Of a stretch of DNA of 64,000 nucleotides, positions 34,635-46,376 are shown piece after piece. A model generated the notes under the pieces. That model ran no database searches. It saw only the letters and a list, made by a program, of their open reading frames with translations, and was not told the origin of the DNA. The translations under genes were made by a program, and so were the position numbers. The stretch's first letter is position 1. Every line of letters starts with the position of its first letter. The DNA comes from Streptomyces sp. LUP30 (GTDB lineage Bacteria > Actinomycetota > Actinomycetes > Streptomycetales > Streptomycetaceae). The stretch spans positions 21,969-85,968 of the forward strand of contig NZ_MJAJ01000038.1 of the NCBI RefSeq assembly GCF_001746365.1. The letters are read 5' to 3'.

Positions 34635-36464
34635 TCAGCGGCCGACCGCGTATCCCTGCATCCCGCGCGGGTTGGCGGCCGCCGACAGGATGCCCGTCGC
34701 CGGGTCTCGGGCGACCGCGCACAGCCGGCCTTCGGACCACGGGTCGCCGACGGTGATGTCATGGCCGCGTCGCCGCAGCTCCTCCACCACCTCCGTCGGC
34801 ATGCGGGACTCCACCGTGACGCGGCCCGGCCGCATCCCGCGCGGGTAGAAGGAGCCGGGGAATCCGTCGTTGTGCCAGTTGGGGGCGTCGATCGCGCCCT
34901 GGAGGTCGAGCCCGCCGCGGACCCGCGCGCGGAGGGTGACGGCGAGCAGGAAGTGCAGCTGCCACTGGTCCTGCTGGTCGCCGCCGGGGGTGCCGAAGGC
35001 CAGCACCGGCACGCCGTCGCGCAGGGCGATCGAGGGGGTGAGGGTGGTGCGCGGACGACGGCCGGGGGTCAGCGAGTTCGGCAGCCCCTCCTCCAGCCAG
35101 GTCATCTGCAACCTGGTGCCGAGCGGGAAGCCCAGTTCGGGCACGACCGGGTTGGACTGCAGCCAGCCGCCGCTGGGCGTGGCGGCGACCATGTTGCCCC
35201 AGCGGTCGACGACGTCCAGGTGACAGGTGTCCCCTCGGGTCTCCCCCAAGGCGGTGACCTGCGGCTCGCCCGGCACGGGGAACGCAGTGCCGTTGGCGAG
35301 CGTCGGCTCGCCGACGCCCATCGGGCTGAAGCCGGGGGCGTCGTCGGCCACCACGCAGGCGTGGCCGCTCAGTCGTGGGGGACGCCCGCCGGGGCTGCCG
35401 GGCCGCAGTTCGTACGACGCCTTGTCGCCGATCAGCCGCCGTCGCCGCGCGTTGTAGCCGTCGTCGAGCAGCTCGGCCAGCGGGACTTCGGCCGCGTCGC
35501 CGTACCAGGCCTCGCGGTCGGCCATGGCGAGTTTGCAGCCCTCGACCAGCAGATGGACATAGTCGGCGGAGCCATAGGCGGGCAACTCGGAGGGGAGCAG
35601 GGCGAGTTGCTGGAGGAGGGCCGGTCCCTGGCTCCAGGGTCCCGCTTTGCAGACGGTCCAGCCGTTCCAGTCGTAGGTCGCCGGCGTCTCGTACGTCGCG
35701 GACCAGGCGGCGAGGTCGGCGGCGGTGAGGGCGCCGGTGTGGCGCTCGCCGCTGGTGTCCAGGGTGGGCCGGGCGGCCTGCCGGACGAGCGCCTCGGCGA
35801 CGAATCCGGTCCGCCACACCTCCCGGGCGGCGTCGATCCGTGCCTCCCGGCCGCCCGTCCCGGCGGTCTCGGCGAGCAGCCGCTTCCAGGTGGCGGCGAG
35901 GACGGGGTTGCGCAGCAGTTCTCCGGGGCGAGGCGGCCTCCCCTCCGGCAGGTACACCTCCGCGGACGAGGTCCATTCCGTCTCGAAGAGCTCCCGTACG
36001 GTCTCGACGGTCGCGCCGACGTCGTCCACGGGTGCGTGTCCGTGCTCGGCGTAGCCGATGGCGTACTTCAGGACGTCGTCGAGGGACTTGGTGCCGTGGT
36101 CGCGCAGCAGGAGCATCCAGGCGTCGAACGCGCCGGGCACCGCGGCGGCGAGCGGTCCCGTCCCGGGCACGAGGTCGAGGCCCAGCCCCCGGTAGTGCGC
36201 GACCGTCGCGCCCGCCGGCGCCACGCCCTGGCCGCACAGCACCCGCACATCGCCGCCGGCCGGGGCGAGGAGGACGGGCGCCTCACCGGCGGGCCCGTTG
36301 AGATGCGGTTCGACGACGTGCAGGACGAAGGCGCCGGCGACGGCCGCGTCGAAGGCGTTGCCGTCGTCCTCCAGGACGGCCATGGCCGACTGCGAGGCCA
36401 GCCAGTGCGTGCTGGACACCATGCCGAAGGTTCCCTGAAGCGTGGGCCGGGTGGTGAACCGCAT
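34635..36464 (-). CDS. Gamma-glutamyltransferase family protein
   Basis: This 609-residue Ntn-hydrolase is made as a single chain and cut before a threonine. The predicted nucleophile is Thr413 in GDTCHLDVVDRWGNMVAATPS, matching the family position. Other landmarks are the N-terminal GNAFDAAVAGAFVLHVVEP and the C-terminal TPSIALRDGVPVLAFGTPGGDQQ. No signal peptide is visible, so the enzyme is probably cytoplasmic, in contrast to the periplasmic E. coli enzyme. It might act on glutathione-like thiols or gamma-glutamyl antibiotic precursors; mycothiol rather than glutathione is the thiol of these bacteria, so the substrate is open. Confidence 0.92.
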   Translation of the reverse strand: MRFTTRPTLQGTFGMVSSTHWLASQSAMAVLEDDGNAFDAAVAGAFVLHVVEPHLNGPAGEAPVLLAPAGGDVRVLCGQGVAPAGATVAHYRGLGLDLVPGTGPLAAAVPGAFDAWMLLLRDHGTKSLDDVLKYAIGYAEHGHAPVDDVGATVETVRELFETEWTSSAEVYLPEGRPPRPGELLRNPVLAATWKRLLAETAGTGGREARIDAAREVWRTGFVAEALVRQAARPTLDTSGERHTGALTAADLAAWSATYETPATYDWNGWTVCKAGPWSQGPALLQQLALLPSELPAYGSADYVHLLVEGCKLAMADREAWYGDAAEVPLAELLDDGYNARRRRLIGDKASYELRPGSPGGRPPRLSGHACVVADDAPGFSPMGVGEPTLANGTAFPVPGEPQVTALGETRGDTCHLDVVDRWGNMVAATPSGGWLQSNPVVPELGFPLGTRLQMTWLEEGLPNSLTPGRRPRTTLTPSIALRDGVPVLAFGTPGGDQQDQWQLHFLLAVTLRARVRGGLDLQGAIDAPNWHNDGFPGSFYPRGMRPGRVTVESRMPTEVVEELRRRGHDITVGDPWSEGRLCAVARDPATGILSAAANPRGMQGYAVGR

Positions 36465-36539
36465 CCCTCACCGCCTCCTCATGACGCGTCCTCGGAAACC
36501 CGCCACAGTATGCACGGGCCCGGTGACCGCGCAGAGAGC

Positions 36540-36727
36540 GCCAGGTCGGTTCGTCGGCCCGCGCGACCGCCCCGGGCTCGTCGCCGCCCGCCGTCGGGCC
36601 GTCCAGGCGCTCCGGGGTACGGGAGATCAGCGCGACGGCCCGCGACGGCGTCGAGGCGCGCGGATTCGCCGCGGACGTCCTCGACGCCGACTCCCCCGGC
36701 GCGGCCCCGCACGCGGGGCGCGAGTGA
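36540..36727 (+). pseudogene. Probable short-chain dehydrogenase remnant
   Basis: The plus strand reads RFVGPRDRPGLVAARRRAVQ in one frame and, after a shift, EISATARDGVEARGFAADVL in another, ending at a stop near 36727. The second piece resembles the SDR segment that follows the NAD(P) discriminating Arg (…AAVEISARGFAADVxD). No catalytic Tyr-Lys region is present. The similarity is short, so the call is tentative. Confidence 0.35.
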
Positions 36728-36861
36728 CCCTCCCGCCCGGACGCCGTCGCATCACTGGCGGGGCCCGGACGGCGTCACCGGTCCGCGCAGGCGCCTCGGA
36801 GGAGCCCTTGATGTGCAGAGAATGGCAATGAAAGGGACAATTTAGACAGCTTTGCGATGGG

Positions 36862-36912
36862 CAGCCGTCCCATCTCCCGTCTCCCATCCCCCGTCTCCCC
36901 CGTCTCCCCCGA
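36862..36912 (+). repeat. Pyrimidine-rich CTCCC repeats
   Basis: The string contains repeated TCCCATCTCCCGTCTCCCAT-like units, about 50 bases, upstream of the small hydrophilic gene at 36939. The rest of the 36465-36938 gap shows only the probable SDR remnant. Confidence 0.55.
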
Positions 36913-36938
36913 CGGACCATGAACAGGCAGGTCGGACC

Positions 36939-37325
36939 ATGTCGAAGAAACCACGTTCGTCCGAGCCCCCGCACGGCGAGGGCCCGAGCCGTCACGAGGG
37001 TGCCGGACAGCACGGCTGGTCACCCGATGTGGACGAGACCCGTCAGCAGGACAACCCGAGCGCCCACCGTTCCTTCCATGCGGCCGAACACGGCGAAGCG
37101 AGGGGCCGGGGCCGCACCAGGTCCGCGGAGGAGACGAAGTCCGTTCCCGGTGACACGGTCAAGAGTCCCGGCGCACGCGGAGAGGAGTACGGCGACGCGG
37201 ACGAGAAGGGCCGCCGCGACACCGGCCGCAAGGGCCGCTCCCAGCGCCCCAGCGGCGCCAGGGACGCCTCCGCCACGACCGGCGTGGACCCGCAGGATCC
37301 GCCGGCCGGGCGCCGCCGGGGCTGA
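36939..37325 (+). CDS. Small hydrophilic, probably disordered protein of unknown function
   Basis: The product is 128 residues from the ATG at 36939. It is almost free of hydrophobic residues and rich in Gly, Arg, Lys, Glu, Asp and Ser (for example QHGWSPDVDETRQQDNPSAH and GEEYGDADEKGRRDTGRKGR), so it is likely unfolded in isolation. Third-position GC bias supports real coding. A central NPSAHRSFHAAEHGEARGRG stretch is the only recognisable constant-looking part. It converges on hypE with 9 bp between. No function can be assigned; stress-type hydrophilin is one possibility. Confidence 0.6.
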   Translation: MSKKPRSSEPPHGEGPSRHEGAGQHGWSPDVDETRQQDNPSAHRSFHAAEHGEARGRGRTRSAEETKSVPGDTVKSPGARGEEYGDADEKGRRDTGRKGRSQRPSGARDASATTGVDPQDPPAGRRRG

Positions 37326-37334
37326 GGGCGGGTA

Positions 37335-38418
37335 TCAGCAGATCCGCGGCAGCTGCTCCCCGATCGGCAGATCGACCACCCGTGTCCCGCCCAGGCCCGT
37401 ACCGGCCACGACCATGCCGGGATGCGCCTCGACGGCCTCGCCGATGATCGCGGACTCGGCGCCCAGCGGATGCGCGCGCATCGCCTCCAGGACGGCATCG
37501 GCGTGCTCGCGCGGGACGAACGCCACCAGCTTGCCCTCGTTGGCGATGTACATGGGGTCCAGACCGAGGATGGCGCAGGCGTTGGCCACGGCCGGCGGCA
37601 CGGGGACGGCGCGCTCCTGGACGACGACCCCCGCACCGGAGGCCTCCGCGATCTCGTTGAGCGCGGCGGCCAGGCCGCCCCGCGTGGGATCGCGCAGCAC
37701 GTGCAGATCCGAGGTGACGCCGAGCATGGTGTCGACGAGGCCGCCGAGCGCCGCGCAGTCGCTCTGGATCTCCACTCCGAACTCCAGGCCCTCGCGCACG
37801 CTCATGACCGCCACTCCGTGTGCGCCGATGGCGCCGCTGACGATCACGACGTCGCCCGGGACGACCCGCTGCGGGCGCAGGTCGACGCCCGCGGGGACGA
37901 GACCGATGCCGGCGGTGTTGACGTAGATCCCGTCGCCGTGTCCGGCCTCGACCACCTTGGTGTCGCCGGTGGCCACCTCGACACCGGCGGTGCGCGCGGC
38001 CGCGCCCAGCGCCTCGGACACCCGCCTGACCACGTCCAGCTCGACCCCCTCCTCCAGGATGAACCCGCAGGAGAGGTAGGCGGCCCGGGCGCCGCTCATG
38101 GCGAGGTCGTTGACGGTGCCGTTGACCGCCAGGTCGCCGATGCAGCCGCCGGGGAAGAACAGCGGCCGTACCACGTAGGAGTCGGTGGAGAACGCCAGCC
38201 GGGCGCCGCCCAGGGAGAGGACGGCGGCGTCGCCCAGCTGGGCCAGGACCTCGCCCCCGAAGGCGGGGGCGAAGATCTGCTGGACCAGTTCGGCGGAGAG
38301 GACTCCACCGCCGCCGTGGCCCATGACGACGCGGGGCCGGTCGCGTACCGGCGCCGGACACGTCCACGACTCGAGGTCCAGGACAGGGGCGGGGACGGGG
38401 GCGGGAACATCGGTGGTG

Positions 38419-38426
<8 letters not shown>
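37335..38426 (-). CDS. hypE: Hydrogenase maturation protein HypE
   Basis: This 363-residue PurM-like ATPase dehydrates the carbamoyl group on its own C-terminal cysteine to give the cyanide ligands of the Fe centre. The invariant tail PRIC is present, with Cys363 as the last residue. Core motifs are VMGHGGGGVLSAELVQQIF, VNGTVNDLAMSGA and LRDPTRGGLAAALNEIAEASG. It is the last gene of the hyp operon; its start overlaps the end of hypD by 8 bp, consistent with HypE working with the HypCD complex and HypF. Confidence 0.97.
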
Positions 38427-39542
<1,116 letters not shown>

Positions 39543-39546
<4 letters not shown>

Positions 39547-39848
39547 TTCCGCACCTCCTGCACAGCGTCCTCGCCCGCCTGCACGGCCGCAGCCGCCTCC
39601 CAGGGATCGCCGAACTCCTCCTGCAGCATGCCGAGTTCGGCGAAGAGTTCGAGCGTCTGGCGGGCCGACTCCTCGTCCAGCCGCTGCAGGGCGAAGCCGA
39701 CGTGGACGATCGCGTACTCGCCGACCTGGAGGTCGGGCAGGTACTCCAGGCACACCTCCTTGACCACGCCGCCGAAGTCGACGGTGGCCATCCGGGTACC
39801 GTCCCGGTCCTCGATGTCCAGCACTCTGCCGGGTACCGCCAGGCACAT
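39543..39848 (-). CDS. hypC: Hydrogenase maturation chaperone HypC
   Basis: The product is 101 residues. The N-terminal MCLAVPGRV motif puts the essential Cys at position 2 after removal of Met, and His49 (AIVHVGFAL) is the conserved partner. HypC brings the Fe(CN)2CO unit from HypD to the hydrogenase large subunit. The C-terminal tail is about 20 residues longer and more acidic than in the shortest members. It is translationally coupled to hypD. Confidence 0.97.
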
Positions 39849-39879
39849 GGGCCTCTCCTCGCTGTCGGTCGCGCGTTGC

Positions 39880-42284
<2,405 letters not shown>

Positions 42285-42288
<4 letters not shown>

Positions 42289-43040
42289 GGGTGGGTGTGG
42301 GCCATGGTGCCGGCGGCCTCCGGATGCGCGTGGGTGTGACCGTGGTGGGGGTGCGACCGGGCCATGACCGGCGCATGGACGGGCACGCCGTCCGCGGCCG
42401 CCAGCGCCCGGTCGAGCAGTGCGCCGACTCCCTCTCCCCGGCGGGCCGAGGTCAGGATCACCTCGACCCCGGGGTTGACCTGCTCGACGTTCGCGCGGAA
42501 GGCGTCCTCGTCGAACTCGACGGCCTCGGCGATGTCGGTCTTGGTGACCACGACGAGGTGGGCGAGCCCGAAGGCGGTGGGGTACTTGAGCGGCTTGTCC
42601 TCGCCCTCGGTCACGGACGCGAGAGCGACCCTCAGCGTCTCCCCGAGGTCGTAGGAGGCCGGACAGACCAGGTTGCCGACGTTCTCCACGAACAGCAGCC
42701 GGGTGCCGTCGGGCAGCCATCCGTCGAGGTGCCCGGCGAGCATCCCCGCCTCCAGGTGGCACAGCCCGTCGGTGAGGACCTGCTTGACCGGGACGCCCGA
42801 ACGCGCCAGGCGCGCCGCGTCGTTCTCGGTGGCGAGGTCGGCGCTCAGCGCCGCGACGGGAACGGACCGCTCCCGCGCCCGCAGCAGTTCCCGTTCCAGC
42901 AGCGCGGTCTTGCCGCTGCCCGGACTGGACAGCAGGTTGACGACCGCGGTGCCCCGGCCGGCGAGGTGGGCGCGCAGTTCATGGGCGCTCGCGTCGTTCT
43001 TCGCGAGTACGGCCTGGCGCAGGTCGACGACACGGCACAT
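42285..43040 (-). CDS. hypB: Nickel-inserting GTPase HypB with C-terminal His-rich tail
   Basis: This 251-residue SIMIBI GTPase has the P-loop SPGSGKTALLE (residues 39-49), VENVGNLVCPASYDLGE (G3 region and metal-site Cys) and VVTKTDIAEAVEFDE (G4). It inserts nickel with HypA. The sequence ends in a His-rich tail (SHPHHGHTHAHPEAAGTMAH), about 22 residues with 8 His. In many HypB proteins the His-rich nickel store is at the N-terminus; here it is at the C-terminus, and the N-terminal CxxCGC-like motif is absent. It follows hypA by 3 bases. Confidence 0.95.
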
Positions 43041-43043
43041 GGT

Positions 43044-43442
43044 TCAGCGCTCCTCGGAGATCGGTTCGCGGGTGGGCGCCTGCGAGGGGCCGCCGTCCAT
43101 CCAGTGCACGTCGACGATCTGCAGTTCCCGGCCCGCGAGCAGCTCGGTGTCCGTCCCGTCGCAGCCGGGACAGGTCAGCCGGGGCGGCATGCCGACGGCC
43201 CATTCGTGTGCGCACGGCGTGCAGCGGGCCCGCCCCGGCACGGCTTCGGTGACCAGTTCGGCGCCTTCCAGCAGGGTTCCGGCGCAGACCAGTTCGAAGC
43301 AGAAGGCGAGGGCGTCGGGGACGACGCCGGCCAGTTCGCCCACCTGGAGCCGTACCGACCGCACCGCCGTGACGTCACCGGCCCGCTCGGCGGCCTCAGC
43401 CACCTGGTCGACGACGGCCAGCGCGACGGACATCTCGTGCAT
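43044..43442 (-). CDS. hypA: Hydrogenase nickel chaperone HypA
   Basis: The product is 132 residues. The N-terminal MHEMSVALAVVDQV supplies the nickel ligand His2 and Glu3, and a zinc ribbon is formed by Cys74, Cys77, Cys91 and Cys94. The C-terminal tail after LQIVDVHWMDGG is slightly longer than usual. It is the first gene of the hyp group, after a 144-bp gap that likely contains a second promoter (GGACGGAG ribosome binding site). Confidence 0.96.
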   Translation of the reverse strand: MHEMSVALAVVDQVAEAAERAGDVTAVRSVRLQVGELAGVVPDALAFCFELVCAGTLLEGAELVTEAVPGRARCTPCAHEWAVGMPPRLTCPGCDGTDTELLAGRELQIVDVHWMDGGPSQAPTREPISEER

Positions 43443-43586
43443 GGGTCTCCGTCCTTGTGCGCCCTTGGCTGCGGTCGGCCTTCATTAGAGGCGCGCGCCG
43501 CCCGGTCGCACGGCCCGGCACGCCGTCACCGGCCGGCGGGTACGCCGTTCGACGCAACCGCACGGCACACCGGTGGCGCCCGCGGT

Positions 43587-43691
43587 TCACATCCGTCGGA
43601 TCCGCAGATAGCGCCGCACGTCGGGAAGCACCTCGACGCCGAGGGCCACCAGGGCCGCCAGGGCCGCTCCGCCGATGACGAACTTCTTCAT
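43587..43691 (-). CDS. 34-residue single-pass membrane peptide (DUF6893-like)
   Basis: The product is only 34 residues: MKKFVIGGAALAALVALGVE, then VLPDVRRYLRIRRM. A hydrophobic helix (residues 4-21) is followed by a basic amphipathic tail. The ATG overlaps the stop of the protease gene (ATGA), and GAGGAG lies upstream, so the frame is very probably real. Similar mini-proteins sit in hydrogenase loci of other streptomycetes as far as I recall (DUF6893). It may anchor or partner the hydrogenase at the membrane. Function is unknown. Confidence 0.7.
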   Translation of the reverse strand: MKKFVIGGAALAALVALGVEVLPDVRRYLRIRRM

Positions 43692-44260
43692 CCCGTCTCT
43701 CCTCTTGTCGAGATCCCGCCGGCCGTGGCCCGCGGCGCGGACTCTCCCGGCTCGGCGCAGCACAGCAGCTCTTCGATCAGCCGGACGGCCTCCGGCACGG
43801 CGTCGGACACCGGCGTGCTCAGGCCGATGCCCTCGTCCACCGAGGCCGGTTCGCATCCGACGACCAGGACGCGGCGGGGCGGCTCGCCGCCGGTCCCGGC
43901 GCACAGGGCGCCCAGCAGCGCGAGGACGGCGTCCGGGGTCATCCGGTGGCCGTCCAGCGCGGGTGCGGGCGGCGAAGGGCTGCCGCCCGCACCGCCCGCG
44001 TCGTGTTCGATCACGTACAGCGTGCCGGGGGCTTCGCCGCGCGCCGTGGCGTCCACCAGGACGAGGGTGTCGTAGCCGTCCAGGAGCTGGTAGGCGAGGT
44101 GCACCCCGCGCACCCCGATGTCCACGACCTCGACGTGTGCGGGCAGGGCGCGCTCGGCGAGCCGGCGGGCGGTCTCCACGCCGAAGCCGTCGTCCGAGAG
44201 GAAGATGTTGCCGATGCCCGCCACGAGCGTCCTGGGAGCTGCCGGTGGGGAGGGGTTCAT
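43688..44260 (-). CDS. Hydrogenase maturation endopeptidase (HybD/HoxW type)
   Basis: This 190-residue HycI/HybD-family protease trims the C-terminus of the large subunit after nickel insertion. The family signature VAGIGNIFLSDDGFG (metal-binding Asp24 region), VEVVDIGVRGVHLAYQLLDG and LVDATARG are present, and a later His in LDGHRMTPDAVL fits the third ligand. The large subunit in this locus has exactly the kind of C-terminal extension that needs removal. Its start overlaps the previous gene by 4 bp. The C-terminal 20 residues are unusually Ala/Gly/Arg-rich. Confidence 0.93.
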   Translation of the reverse strand: MNPSPPAAPRTLVAGIGNIFLSDDGFGVETARRLAERALPAHVEVVDIGVRGVHLAYQLLDGYDTLVLVDATARGEAPGTLYVIEHDAGGAGGSPSPPAPALDGHRMTPDAVLALLGALCAGTGGEPPRRVLVVGCEPASVDEGIGLSTPVSDAVPEAVRLIEELLCCAEPGESAPRATAGGISTRGETG

Positions 44261-45687
44261 GCGTCGTCCTCCGGCAGGGTGACCTCGTCGGGCTGGAAGT
44301 ACAGGAACCGTCCCTGTTCGCGGCGGATGTCGGCGCCCGGGTCGCCGTCGACGGTGACCGCCAGGTGCACCGCGCCGTCGACGTCGTGCAGCACCGCCTC
44401 GACCGTCGCGGTGCGGCCGTGCAGGAAGATGTCCTGCGCGTCGGTGCGGCGCCGGCCCGGGCGCAACTCGACGCGGCTGCCCTTGCCCACGCGCCGGCCG
44501 TCCACGACCACGTGGTCGCGCGCCGGGTCGAAGCCCGCCTCGCTCGCGGGGTCCCACCAGGGGGTGTCCGGGCGCTGCACGCCGTGCTCGTCGGGGAAGC
44601 CGTCGTCCGGGGCCGCGGGGCCCCGGCCGGTCGCCTCGCGCAGACCGCGCACCGCTCCGTGCAGCCGTTCCAGGACCTCGGGCGGCATCGAGTCCGCCAG
44701 CTCGATCACGGCGGCCGCCCGTTCGTCGGTGCCGCGGGCCTCGCGTTTCTCCTCGTCGGTGAGGGCCGCGGTGCGCAGCGCGAGGATCTCGTCGATCTCG
44801 GTGGCGTCGTAGAGCGCGCCGGGACTCTCCGGCGCGATGGCCGGGTGGTCCTCCAGGATGATCGGCGAGGACAGCACGAGGTCGGCGCTGCCTCGTTCGC
44901 CGGCGAGCACGGGCCAGGTGTGCAGGTTGCGGCAGGCGGCGACCGCGCCCTTCGCCCACTCCGGGGGATCGGTCATCGACACGAACGATCCGGCGCTGAG
45001 GGCCATGAGGAGGTGGGTGGCCACCAGGGAGTGCGGCAGCGCGGCGTCCCGGCCGGCGTCACGGTCGTCGGACGGTGTCCAGCCGCTGGTGTTCTCGACG
45101 ACGGCGGTCAGCCGCACGGCCCGGTAGGGGCCTTCGAGCTCGCGGGCCGACAGCCGGATCGTCCCGCTGATCTCCTCGTACCGCCGCAGCAGTCGGCCCA
45201 CGGTGCGGCCGGCCGCGTCCAGGACCGGTTCGGCGTCCTCCCCTGCGGGGCGTCGGAAGGGATGTGTGACGCCGTCGCCGAGGAGGTCGTCCACCGGGGC
45301 GACCACCTCGACGCGCTCCTCGGTTCCCTCGTCCCAGGGCATCAGCACCCGGTCGTCGAGGCGGAGTTCGGCGACCGTGTCGAAGCCGCCGTCCGGGCGG
45401 GCCCGTTGCACCGTGCGCCGTCGGGCGCGCAGGAAGCGCACCTCGACCGAGAGGGTCGCGCCCGCCCTCGGTTCCATCAGGCATTCGGTGTGCTGGAAGT
45501 CGTGCTCCTCGCACTCGGCGCCCCAGCCGGGCGGCACCAGCACCCCGAACTGCCAGCGCAGCCGGTTCTTGGCCGCCGAGGCGCGGTACGGATAGAGCAC
45601 ATAGCCCTCGAAGAGGACGGCGTCGGCCACCTGCCGGGCGAGGGCGAACCGCGCCTCCGTCTCGGAGGCGAACGCGGTCACGGTCAC
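44257..45687 (-). CDS. Conserved hydrogenase-locus protein of unknown function (476 aa)
   Basis: The product is 476 residues from a GTG at 45687 that overlaps the preceding stop by 4 bp. I recognise no characterised domain. The N-terminal third (FALARQVADAVLFEGYVLYP then RWQFGVLVPP and EHDFQHTECLMEP) looks like a mixed alpha/beta domain. The middle has PHSLVATHLLMALSAGSFVS and a PEWAK segment, and the end (GKGSRVELRPGRRRTDAQDI, ATVEAVLHDVDGAVHLAVTV) resembles an SH3-like barrel. There are no CxxC motifs. Its fixed place among hydrogenase genes and tight coupling argue for a role in assembly, cofactor delivery or regulation of the enzyme. Confidence 0.85.
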   Translation of the reverse strand: MTVTAFASETEARFALARQVADAVLFEGYVLYPYRASAAKNRLRWQFGVLVPPGWGAECEEHDFQHTECLMEPRAGATLSVEVRFLRARRRTVQRARPDGGFDTVAELRLDDRVLMPWDEGTEERVEVVAPVDDLLGDGVTHPFRRPAGEDAEPVLDAAGRTVGRLLRRYEEISGTIRLSARELEGPYRAVRLTAVVENTSGWTPSDDRDAGRDAALPHSLVATHLLMALSAGSFVSMTDPPEWAKGAVAACRNLHTWPVLAGERGSADLVLSSPIILEDHPAIAPESPGALYDATEIDEILALRTAALTDEEKREARGTDERAAAVIELADSMPPEVLERLHGAVRGLREATGRGPAAPDDGFPDEHGVQRPDTPWWDPASEAGFDPARDHVVVDGRRVGKGSRVELRPGRRRTDAQDIFLHGRTATVEAVLHDVDGAVHLAVTVDGDPGADIRREQGRFLYFQPDEVTLPEDDA

Positions 45688-46376
45688 GGGTCCGTCCTTC
45701 CGGTGGTGCCGGTCAGCGCGCGCAGCGGGTCGCCGCGGGGCGGATCGGCGGCGCCGCTGTCGTCGAGGAGGGACGTGAGGGTCGCCTCCCAGGAGGGCAG
45801 CGCGCGCCGGGAGCGGTAGGCGAGGAGGGCGTCCATGGTGTCGCGGGGCAGCCGGATCCAGCCGCATCCGGGGAAGTGCTGCTCGACCATCTCCCGCCAG
45901 GTCGCGACCGGCATCCGGAAGGCGGCCTCCCGGTCCCAGGGGACCGGTTCGACCCGGAAACCGCCGGCTCCGGTGAACGCCGTGCCGGAGAACAGCATCA
46001 GCAGCGGGACCTCGCCGCCGCTGAGAGCGGCGAGGTAGCGGGTGGCCGCGATGTCCATGTCGTAGGTGCAGGGCACCACGAGGTCGGCTTCGGTCTCGCC
46101 GGTGAAACCGGGGACCATGAGCGAGATCTGGGCGAACTGCACCGGCTGAAGGGTGCTGCCCCAGCGGGAACGCTCGCCGAAGAGGTCCGCGAGGCCGTCG
46201 GCCTCGGCGGAGTCGTAGCTGCGGCGGGCCGGTTCGACGCGGATCTGGCAGCGCAGCGCGAGGGCGTGCACGGGGCTGTCGCCGGAGGCGGTGACGCGCA
46301 GCCGGAAGACGAGGGTCGGTCCGGCGGCGTAGCGGTCGGCGCGGACTCCGGTGCAGGCGAAGGAGAACTCCGTCAC
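45684..46376 (-). CDS. DUF6084-like protein of the hydrogenase locus
   Basis: The product is 230 residues from a GTG at 46376 that overlaps the preceding stop by 4 bp. The sequence is beta-rich with few charged helices (FSFACTGVRADRYAAGPTLV, then HALALRCQIRVEPARRSYDS, then FTGETEADLVVPCTYDMDIA) and has no signal peptide. It resembles the DUF6084 family seen in actinobacterial hydrogenase operons. The motif YHPG-like GCGWIRLPRDTMDALLAYRS near the C-terminus is a likely conserved patch. Function is unknown; a scaffold role is only a guess. Confidence 0.8.
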   Translation of the reverse strand: MTEFSFACTGVRADRYAAGPTLVFRLRVTASGDSPVHALALRCQIRVEPARRSYDSAEADGLADLFGERSRWGSTLQPVQFAQISLMVPGFTGETEADLVVPCTYDMDIAATRYLAALSGGEVPLLMLFSGTAFTGAGGFRVEPVPWDREAAFRMPVATWREMVEQHFPGCGWIRLPRDTMDALLAYRSRRALPSWEATLTSLLDDSGAADPPRGDPLRALTGTTGRTDP

